Origin: Oscillospiraceae bacterium NTUH-002-81
GTDB taxonomy: Bacteria > Bacillota > Clostridia > Lachnospirales > Lachnospiraceae
DNA length: 64,000 nt
Reading direction: 5' to 3'
Assembly (NCBI GenBank): GCA_032620915.1
Contig: CP136052.1
Coordinates: 1,278,501-1,342,500, forward strand
In this document: piece after piece, positions 55,505 through 61,997 of the stretch
Numbering within the stretch: the stretch's first letter is position 1
How the letters are laid out: each line of letters begins with the position of its first letter
The notes under the pieces: generated by a model
Databases searched by the model: none
What the model saw: only the letters and a program-made list of their open reading frames with translations
What the model was told of the DNA's origin: nothing
Translations under genes and position numbers: made by a program

Positions 55505-57889
55505 ATGACATGGCCTTTTGAAAATGATACCAGCGGCATAGTAAAGCGCATATCAAACCGCAGTATATCGGCAAATCGAAAAAGAAATATCTTTATTATT
55601 TTGACGATTGCACTTGCCAGCGCATTGCTATCTGCTATTGTCCTCTATGGCTTTGGGGTTATGCAGGAAACGCAGAACCGCAACCAAAAAACAGCGCAGA
55701 TTATGTATCATGCGATTTCTGAACAACAGGGACAGGAACTATACAAGCAAGAAGAAATTGCGTGGGTTGGAGAATTTTTCAACGCATTTTCTGAACAGGT
55801 AAACCATTCAACCGTGAATTTTACTTATGCAAATGCAGATATGCTAAAATCCCAAAGTATGCCCTATTCGGGAGATTTACCAGCTTCGGAGAATGAAATT
55901 GTAGTGCAAGAATCCTTTTTGGATAGTTTGGGCTATTCAAATGAATTGGGACAGACAATTCAAATCCCCTTTTCTGACGGCACTACCCATGATTTCAAAT
56001 TGACGGGAATCTTAGATGTGAAAACCGGCGATATTGGGCGCTATACAGCCATTATATCGAAAGAATTAGTAAGACAGCAGTATGGCGACGAGGGCATGAT
56101 TGATTATTACATTGGGCTGAAAGGCGCTCAAAATATGAGCGAGGAAGAAGCCACCAACTATGCAAACACTCTGGCGCAGCAATTAAAAATTTCCGATGAT
56201 AATGTGATTGTCCGTTCCACATATTTTAACTTAAAGGACGAAAATCACGGAAGCGATATGCTGTTCTATTTCTTGATTGGTTTTGTAACTTTCATTGGTT
56301 CCGGCATTGTGATCTATTCGATTTTTTATATTTCAGTAGCAAGCAGTATCCGTAACTATGGACAGCTTCGCACAATCGGAACTACAAAACGACAGATCAA
56401 AAAGATGGTTTACCGCGAGGGGAAATTACTTGCTGCCATTGCTATCCCGATTGGTCTGGTTATTGGAAATGTGATTGGGTACTTTCTGGTTCCTGCCGGT
56501 TGGTACTGGCTGACCACTTTATGTGTGACGGCCGGGGTTGGCCTTTTTGCATTTATTATTGTGATGATTGCCATTCATACTCCTGTAAAAAGAGCTGCGG
56601 CAGTATCTCCGCTGGAAGCATTGCGATATTCCGATTATCAGGGGAAAATGAAAGAAAGTTCCGTGCTGCACCGTAAAATAACGCCTGCTTCACTTGCTAA
56701 AATGAATCTGTCCAGACAAAAGGCAAAGTCCACTTTAACAATACTTTCTCTTTCACTCGGCGGAGTATTGGTAGTATTGATTTCGACAATGTTAGTTTCC
56801 TATGATGGCGTTGCAGAGGCAAGAGGCAGGGCGTTCCCTGTCGGTGAATTTAACATTCAGCTCAACGCAAATCAATCGTGGGACACTGCTGGTATTTCTT
56901 TGTCTGGATTGCAGCAAAAGAATTTTCTAAATGCCGATTTTGTAAATGCAGTAGAATCTATTGATGGTGTTACAGGAATCAAGCACTGGTATTACACGGA
57001 CGCAGAATATCGTGTAAATGGTAATTCTGGAAAATGGATTCAGGGCTTTTGCCGAGATGAACAGCAGAATTTGGAGAAAGAGCGAATTGCGGGAACGACT
57101 GATTATGATGAACTGGTGGCAGGAAATGGAATTGTCTTGCTTCAAGAGCGTGCCGATCTCTATGATATTGAGGCTGCGTTGGGTGATACCGTCGAAGTGG
57201 ACTATAAAACCGAATCCGGCCAAATTTGCACAAAGACCTATACCGTCATGGGCATTGTAAACGAATATTCTTACTCCGGCTTCTCAAAATGCTTTGCGCT
57301 TCCGGAGCAGTTTATGAATGAAGCGACCGGGATAGATTGCACAGGTACGATTTCTGTAATTACCGATATGGAAAAATTTGATACAGTTGAAGCTGCATTA
57401 AATCAACTGATAGACGGAAATAGCGATTTGGTTATGGAAACCATAAAAGAAAGTATCACTTATTATAGCGGACTTCAACAACTTTCCATCGGGGTATTGT
57501 TGATCGTGGCTGTTATTGTTGTGTGCTTTTCTTTAATCAACCTTGTCAATACGACAATCACAAACTTCTTATCCCGTAGGCAGGAAATTGGAATGTTACA
57601 GGCGATTGGTTTGAGTAAAAAGCAGCTTATCAAAATGCTGTGCTATGAGGGGTTGATGTATTCAGTTTTTGCTACGCTGGTAACATTGGTTTTGGGGACT
57701 GGACTGGGCTTCCTATCCGTACAGGTAGTTGTGAAAACGATGAATCCATACTTTTACTATTCATTTCCGTGGCTGATCGTATTGATATATTTAGCAATCC
57801 TGCTGATTGTGCAATTCACCTTGATTTCTTACACAACTGGAAATCTGAAAAAACAATCTCTTGTTGAGCAAATCAGGACGATGGAATAG
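55505..57889 (+). CDS. FtsX-type ABC transporter permease 2
   Basis: 794 residues; N-terminus MTWPFENDTSGIVKRISN is homologous to permease 1 (MTWPFENDTSAIVKKLAD). Helix near 25-45, extracellular domain, FtsX block around 250-360 (HTPVKRAAAVSPLEAL), second extracellular domain, second FtsX block around 655-785. The pair looks like an ancient duplication. With the ATPase it would form an efflux or sensory transporter. Confidence 0.88.
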   Translation: MTWPFENDTSGIVKRISNRSISANRKRNIFIILTIALASALLSAIVLYGFGVMQETQNRNQKTAQIMYHAISEQQGQELYKQEEIAWVGEFFNAFSEQVNHSTVNFTYANADMLKSQSMPYSGDLPASENEIVVQESFLDSLGYSNELGQTIQIPFSDGTTHDFKLTGILDVKTGDIGRYTAIISKELVRQQYGDEGMIDYYIGLKGAQNMSEEEATNYANTLAQQLKISDDNVIVRSTYFNLKDENHGSDMLFYFLIGFVTFIGSGIVIYSIFYISVASSIRNYGQLRTIGTTKRQIKKMVYREGKLLAAIAIPIGLVIGNVIGYFLVPAGWYWLTTLCVTAGVGLFAFIIVMIAIHTPVKRAAAVSPLEALRYSDYQGKMKESSVLHRKITPASLAKMNLSRQKAKSTLTILSLSLGGVLVVLISTMLVSYDGVAEARGRAFPVGEFNIQLNANQSWDTAGISLSGLQQKNFLNADFVNAVESIDGVTGIKHWYYTDAEYRVNGNSGKWIQGFCRDEQQNLEKERIAGTTDYDELVAGNGIVLLQERADLYDIEAALGDTVEVDYKTESGQICTKTYTVMGIVNEYSYSGFSKCFALPEQFMNEATGIDCTGTISVITDMEKFDTVEAALNQLIDGNSDLVMETIKESITYYSGLQQLSIGVLLIVAVIVVCFSLINLVNTTITNFLSRRQEIGMLQAIGLSKKQLIKMLCYEGLMYSVFATLVTLVLGTGLGFLSVQVVVKTMNPYFYYSFPWLIVLIYLAILLIVQFTLISYTTGNLKKQSLVEQIRTME

Positions 57890-57902
57890 CCGTATGGGAT
57901 CG

Positions 57903-57932
57903 GCGGGGCGGCGTGTGCTGCCCCGCTTTTTT
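57903..57932 (+). terminator. Terminator after permease 2
   Basis: GCGGGGC (57903-57909) pairs with GCCCCGC (57920-57926), then six T. Confidence 0.88.
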
Positions 57933-58016
57933 CGCCATTTCTCAAAAAAATTTTTGAAATGTCCGAGCGTTGTAACAATTCAGCCTGTTTTTCTGTCGAA
58001 ATCAAAGGCACCTCGG

Positions 58017-58045
58017 ACATTTGTGTAACATTTGTAGTTTATGCT
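58017..58045 (+). promoter_or_regulatory. ACATTT-box promoter of the tandem receiver gene
   Basis: ACATTT at 58017 and 58028, 6-bp gap, TATGCT (58040-58045). An inverted half-site (AAATGTCC) lies at about 57957, as upstream of P2. Confidence 0.6.
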
Positions 58046-58076
58046 TGTGGTAAATCAATATTGGGGGTGAGGACAC

Positions 58077-58847
58077 ATGAAAAAGATACTGCTGATCGAC
58101 GACAGCGACACCTATACATGGTGTCTGAAAATATACTTACAGCACCGGGGCTACCCGGTGAAAACGGCTTGTACGCTGAAAGAAGCGCGGGCCGCCATCC
58201 AAGAGGAAATGCCGCTGGTGGTCTGCTGTGATCTCGACCTGCCGGATGGTTCTGGCATGGACTTTCTGGACGAGGTGCGGGCCGCAGACAAGGAGCTGCC
58301 TTTTATTCTGGCGTCCTGTCATGACAAGGACGACTACGAACAGGAAGCTATGCGCCGGGGCGCGACGCTGTGCATGGACAAAATGAAAGGACTGCTACTA
58401 CAAGATAAGCTGGTGGAATACGCCTACCGGCAGTTATCCGGCGAAAAGGCCCCGACTTTTCACAAGCTGCTCTTTGTCTATGCAGAAGATACCAGCGCCG
58501 AAGTGCTGCGGGCTGCTATGCTACAAAAGGGCTTTGACCTGATTCTGGTTTCCTCGATTTGGGAAGCCAAGCGCCGGATTTTTGAGGATAAGGAAATAGA
58601 ACTGATCTTGTGCGATCTGGAACTGCCGGACGGCACAGCAATGGAGCTGTTTCATACGCTACGGCGGGTGGCGGGGATGTTCCAAATGAAGAATCCCCCT
58701 GTCCGGCTTCTGCCGTTCTTTATCCTCACCGAGAACAACGACCCTGCCACGGAATATGAATACCGGCATGAGGGCGTGAACGACTATATCACCGCCCCGG
58801 TCAATATCCCGGAGCTGATCCGGCGAGTTCTGTTCTTTGTGGAATGA
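58077..58847 (+). CDS. Tandem receiver protein without output domain
   Basis: 256 residues; RBS GGGGGTGAGG. Receiver 1 (residues about 1-120): IDDSD acidic pocket, phosphoacceptor Asp in CCDLDLPDGSG. Receiver 2 (about 130-256): AED pocket, LCDLELPDGTA, but the conserved lysine position reads TAPVN, so it may be unresponsive. No DNA-binding or enzymatic domain follows. A phosphate sink or dimer adaptor for the neighbouring kinase is plausible. Confidence 0.85.
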   Translation: MKKILLIDDSDTYTWCLKIYLQHRGYPVKTACTLKEARAAIQEEMPLVVCCDLDLPDGSGMDFLDEVRAADKELPFILASCHDKDDYEQEAMRRGATLCMDKMKGLLLQDKLVEYAYRQLSGEKAPTFHKLLFVYAEDTSAEVLRAAMLQKGFDLILVSSIWEAKRRIFEDKEIELILCDLELPDGTAMELFHTLRRVAGMFQMKNPPVRLLPFFILTENNDPATEYEYRHEGVNDYITAPVNIPELIRRVLFFVE

Positions 58848-58860
58848 AGCTTTTTTATTC

Positions 58861-58892
58861 GGCGGCTTTGTTAAGCAAGGCCGCCATTTTTA
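58861..58892 (+). terminator. Terminator after the receiver gene
   Basis: GGCGGC (58861-58866) pairs with GCCGCC (58880-58885), then ATTTTTAA. Confidence 0.75.
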
Positions 58893-58903
58893 ATTCATTT
58901 ATC

Positions 58904-58932
58904 TTCAATGTTTGTTCTGAATATCGTATAAT
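58904..58932 (+). promoter_or_regulatory. Promoter of the SnoaL-like gene
   Basis: TTCAAT (58904-58909), a 17-bp spacer and TATAAT (58927-58932). Confidence 0.65.
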
Positions 58933-58943
58933 GTAGGGGAACG

Positions 58944-58968
58944 GCTGTGGTTTCATAGAATGGTGAGG
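58944..58968 (+). repeat. Direct repeat flanking the SnoaL-like gene, left copy
   Basis: GCTGTGGTTTCATAGAA followed by a T, then GGTGAGG. The right copy is at 59421-59445 with two differences. Confidence 0.7.
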
Positions 58969-58978
58969 TGTTTATATT

Positions 58979-59398
58979 ATGAATGAACGAGAAAAAACGA
59001 TTCGACTATGGTTTGATATGTGGCTCAATCAGCAGGATATGGGCATTGATGATATTTTTACAGAAGATGTGATCTATACAGAAAGTTGGAGTCCCCAGTA
59101 TAACAACCGAAAAACAGTAAAGCATTGGTTTCAGGAATGGAATACCCGTGGCAAGGTGGTCATTTGGGAAATCAAGCAATTTTTTCACAAGGGAGATCAA
59201 ACGATTGTGGAGTGGTATTTCAAAAATGAAATGAACAATGGAAGTATAGAGGAATTTGATGGAATCTCGCTGGTTGAATGGACAGAGGATAATAGAATAA
59301 AGTCGTTGAAAGAATTTGGGTGTAATCGCAATACCTATAATCCATACCAGGAAGGCGATCCCCCTCAATTCAGAGCAGAAAAAGCGAATTGGTTTTGA
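58979..59398 (+). CDS. SnoaL/NTF2-like protein
   Basis: 139 residues. The fold signature is TIRLWFDMWLNQQD, DDIFTEDVIYTESW and WEIKQFFHKGDQTIVEWYF, typical of NTF2/SnoaL-like small-molecule-binding proteins. The start follows GGTGAGGTGTTTATATT. Flanked by 25-bp direct repeats (58944 and 59421). Function unknown; it may bind a ligand related to the transporter. Confidence 0.8.
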   Translation: MNEREKTIRLWFDMWLNQQDMGIDDIFTEDVIYTESWSPQYNNRKTVKHWFQEWNTRGKVVIWEIKQFFHKGDQTIVEWYFKNEMNNGSIEEFDGISLVEWTEDNRIKSLKEFGCNRNTYNPYQEGDPPQFRAEKANWF

Positions 59399-59420
59399 TT
59401 GAGTGCTTATAATGTTAGCT

Positions 59421-59445
59421 GCTGTGGTTTCATAGAAAGTTGAGG
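59421..59445 (+). repeat. Direct repeat flanking the SnoaL-like gene, right copy
   Basis: GCTGTGGTTTCATAGAA, A, GTTGAGG; nearly identical to 58944-58968. Confidence 0.7.
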
Positions 59446-59447
59446 AA

Positions 59448-59464
59448 TTTTTGAGATTTACCAT
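59448..59464 (+). promoter_or_regulatory. Shared promoter motif upstream of the second response regulator
   Basis: TTTTTGAGATTTACCAT. The same 17 bases with one change occur at 61266, before the second ABC operon. Confidence 0.55.
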
Positions 59465-59494
59465 ATATCATATAAAGAACGGAGGTGCATAATT

Positions 59495-60166
59495 TTGAAT
59501 CCCAAATTACTGATCGTTGATGATGAACGCGGTATTGTTGATATGATACAGAGTTATTTTCAAACACAATATGATATTCTGACTGCTTATAGCGGACAAG
59601 AAGCGCTCAAAAAAGTAGCCTGCAAACCAGATTTAATTTTATTGGACATCAATATGCCGGGAATGGATGGTCTGACTGTATGCCAGCAGATACGGGAACA
59701 CATAGCCTGTCCCATTCTTTTTTTAACCGCTCGTATGGAATCCAGCGATAAGATCATTGGCTTTCAGGCCGGGGCGGATGATTATATCGTCAAGCCCTTT
59801 GATTTGGATGAATTGGGGGCGCGTATTGCCGCACATCTGCGCCGGGAGCAGCGACGCCAAAATAATTCGGCAGTACGCTTCTTTGGTGAATTGATACTGG
59901 ATTATTCTGCCCGAACAGTTACAATCAATAATCTGAACATCCCGCTATCTAAGAGGGAGTTTGAGATTGTAGAACTTTTATCCCTCAATGCAGGACAGGT
60001 TTTTGACCGCGAGCGAATTTATGAGCTTGTGTGGGGCTTGGATGGGGACGGAAACAGCGATACAATTATGGAGCACATTCGGAAAATACGCGCTAAATTT
60101 GCAGCACATACATTGCACAATTACATTGAAACGGTTTGGGGGTGTGGTTATCGGTGGAACGCCTAA
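59495..60166 (+). CDS. OmpR-family response regulator 2
   Basis: 223 residues from a TTG, after ACGGAGGTGCATAAT. Receiver: IVDDERGIVD, Asp in LLDINMPGMDG, VKPFDLDELGARI. Winged-helix DNA-binding domain: LSKREFEIVELLSLNAGQVF and IETVWGCGYRW. Its end overlaps the kinase start by 13 bp. Confidence 0.93.
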   Translation: MNPKLLIVDDERGIVDMIQSYFQTQYDILTAYSGQEALKKVACKPDLILLDINMPGMDGLTVCQQIREHIACPILFLTARMESSDKIIGFQAGADDYIVKPFDLDELGARIAAHLRREQRRQNNSAVRFFGELILDYSARTVTINNLNIPLSKREFEIVELLSLNAGQVFDRERIYELVWGLDGDGNSDTIMEHIRKIRAKFAAHTLHNYIETVWGCGYRWNA

Positions 60167-61254
60167 AAAATATGGGACTAAAGAAATCTTTCCTGCTATT
60201 ATCCCTCTCCTGTTTGGCAGTGGCATTTCTCCTGCTTGGGGCAGTTATCTTCCTTTGCCGAGGCATTGAAAACCATTATCCTTTAGGCGGTGTAGAAATC
60301 TTGTCGGATGGCTCTGTTGTACCTCTGCCGTCTCCTACGGTGTCACAACAGCGTATTTTAGCTATCCTAAACATTGTGCAGACGGTTTCCTGTATTCTTT
60401 TTCCAGTAGGCGGATTGATTGTTTCAGTCTTTCTTTTTTATTATCTCAAATTGAAACAGCCTATTTCCTGCCTGCAAAATGGCATTATGCGGATTCAGAA
60501 TAATGATCTGGATTTTTCGCTGCCGATTTTGTCTAACGATGAAATGGGACAACTATGTGCTGCCTTTGAAGAAATGCGGAGTGAACTTCTGAAATTGAAT
60601 CGGCTGTTGTGGCAACAGGCCGAGGAACGCAAACGGCTCAATGCCGCATTTTCCCATGATCTGCGTAACCCGATTACGGTATTAAAAGGAAGTGTAAAAC
60701 TTTTGCGGCAAGGTATTCAGGACGAACAAACCATAGACCGGCTGGAAAGTTACACTTTACGGATTGAGCAGTATGTAGAAGCTATGAGCAGTGTTCAAAA
60801 GTTGGAACAACTCTCTGTTAAGCCAAAAGAAATCCGACTATCAGTTTTGCAGAGTGAATTGCAGGAAACAGCACGACTGTTAGCGCTATCCAAAAAAGTT
60901 TCTGTTTTAGTACCATCAGGTGGAACAGTTTGTATAGATCACGGGCTATTTCTTACCGTAGCGGAAAATCTGATTGGAAATGCGGCGCGATTTGCAGAAA
61001 AAGCAATCTCTATTCAAATAACGCTGCAAAATGATTCTATGACCTTGAATATAGAAGATGATGGTGCTGGTTATTCGCTGTCTCTCGTGCAGAATGGGCC
61101 AAACCCTTTTGAAACGACAAGTAGTAATTCCTCACATTTCGGAATGGGGCTTTACAGCAGCAGAATTTTATGTGAAAAACATGGTGGCCGATTGATTTTG
61201 GAAAATCGGGCTGGGGGCGGTGCATCCGCAATGGCTATTTTTCATTTTATGTAA
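60154..61254 (+). CDS. Sensor histidine kinase 2
   Basis: About 366 residues; GTG 60154 chosen (ATG 60172 is an alternative). Helices near 12-35 and 75-97 flank a 40-residue extracytoplasmic loop, then a HAMP-like region, H-box FSHDLRNPITVLKG (His about 168), N-box VAENLIGNAARF, G-boxes IEDDGAGYS and FGMGLYSSRILCEKHGG. Intact. Confidence 0.9.
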   Translation: MERLKNMGLKKSFLLLSLSCLAVAFLLLGAVIFLCRGIENHYPLGGVEILSDGSVVPLPSPTVSQQRILAILNIVQTVSCILFPVGGLIVSVFLFYYLKLKQPISCLQNGIMRIQNNDLDFSLPILSNDEMGQLCAAFEEMRSELLKLNRLLWQQAEERKRLNAAFSHDLRNPITVLKGSVKLLRQGIQDEQTIDRLESYTLRIEQYVEAMSSVQKLEQLSVKPKEIRLSVLQSELQETARLLALSKKVSVLVPSGGTVCIDHGLFLTVAENLIGNAARFAEKAISIQITLQNDSMTLNIEDDGAGYSLSLVQNGPNPFETTSSNSSHFGMGLYSSRILCEKHGGRLILENRAGGGASAMAIFHFM

Positions 61255-61265
61255 TCCTTGAGCGA

Positions 61266-61282
61266 TTTTTGAGATTTATCAT
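61266..61282 (+). promoter_or_regulatory. Shared motif upstream of ABC operon 2
   Basis: TTTTTGAGATTTATCAT, the counterpart of 59448-59464; likely response regulator 2 target. Confidence 0.55.
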
Positions 61283-61284
61283 TT

Positions 61285-61322
61285 ACACTCTCCTTATACC
61301 ACAAATAAGGAGAGTGTTTTTT
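61285..61322 (+). promoter_or_regulatory. Hairpin burying the ribosome site of the ATPase gene
   Basis: A perfect 13-bp stem, ACACTCTCCTTAT with ATAAGGAGAGTGT, with a 7-nt loop. The right arm contains AAGGAGAG and is followed by a T run touching ATG 61323. It can act as terminator and translation block. Confidence 0.7.
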
Positions 61323-61997
61323 ATGAATATTGAGGCAAAGAATTTATCAAAGATTTATGGTGACGGTGAAAACCGAGTGGTGGCTTTGGATCGTGCAAAT
61401 CTCGAAATTGTATCCAGCGATTTTATTTCCATTATGGGGCCATCGGGAAGCGGAAAAAGCACCTTGCTTCATTTGCTTTCCGGCTTGGATAAGCCATCTT
61501 CCGGCTCGCTGACCTACGATGGTAAAGATATTTACAGTTACAGCGATAAGGAGTTGTCGGCATTCCGCCGGAAACGGATTGGATTTATTTTTCAGCAATT
61601 TAATCTGCTTCCGGTTCTGACGGCGAAAGAAAATATTATCATGCCTCTTTTGCTGGATAAGCAAAAACCGGATGAAGCATACCTGAAACAGCTTACAGAA
61701 CTGCTTGGCATTCAGGGCCGCTTGGAACATCTGCCCCATGAGTTATCCGGCGGCCAGCAGCAGCGTGTAGCCATTGCCCGCGCTTTGATTGCAAAGCCGG
61801 ATGTAATTTTTGCGGATGAGCCTACGGGAAATCTGGACAGCAAAAGCGGCGGCGAAGTCATGGAACTGCTTCAAAATGTATGGAAAAAGATGGGGAAAGC
61901 TCTCGTTGTCATTACCCATGACAGCCGTATTGCACGAATGGCAGATCGGCAGTTTCAGATTGTAGATGGTGTGCTTACGGAGGTGACAGCGAAATGA
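61323..61997 (+). CDS. ABC transporter ATPase 2
   Basis: 224 residues from ATG 61323; the frame is open upstream but the ribosome site fixes the start. Walker [10 protein letters not shown], signature [13 protein letters not shown], Walker [14 protein letters not shown]. MacB/LolD type, pairing with the permease that begins at its stop (ATGA). Confidence 0.95.
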   Translation: MNIEAKNLSKIYGDGENRVVALDRANLEIVSSDFISIMGPSGSGKSTLLHLLSGLDKPSSGSLTYDGKDIYSYSDKELSAFRRKRIGFIFQQFNLLPVLTAKENIIMPLLLDKQKPDEAYLKQLTELLGIQGRLEHLPHELSGGQQQRVAIARALIAKPDVIFADEPTGNLDSKSGGEVMELLQNVWKKMGKALVVITHDSRIARMADRQFQIVDGVLTEVTAK

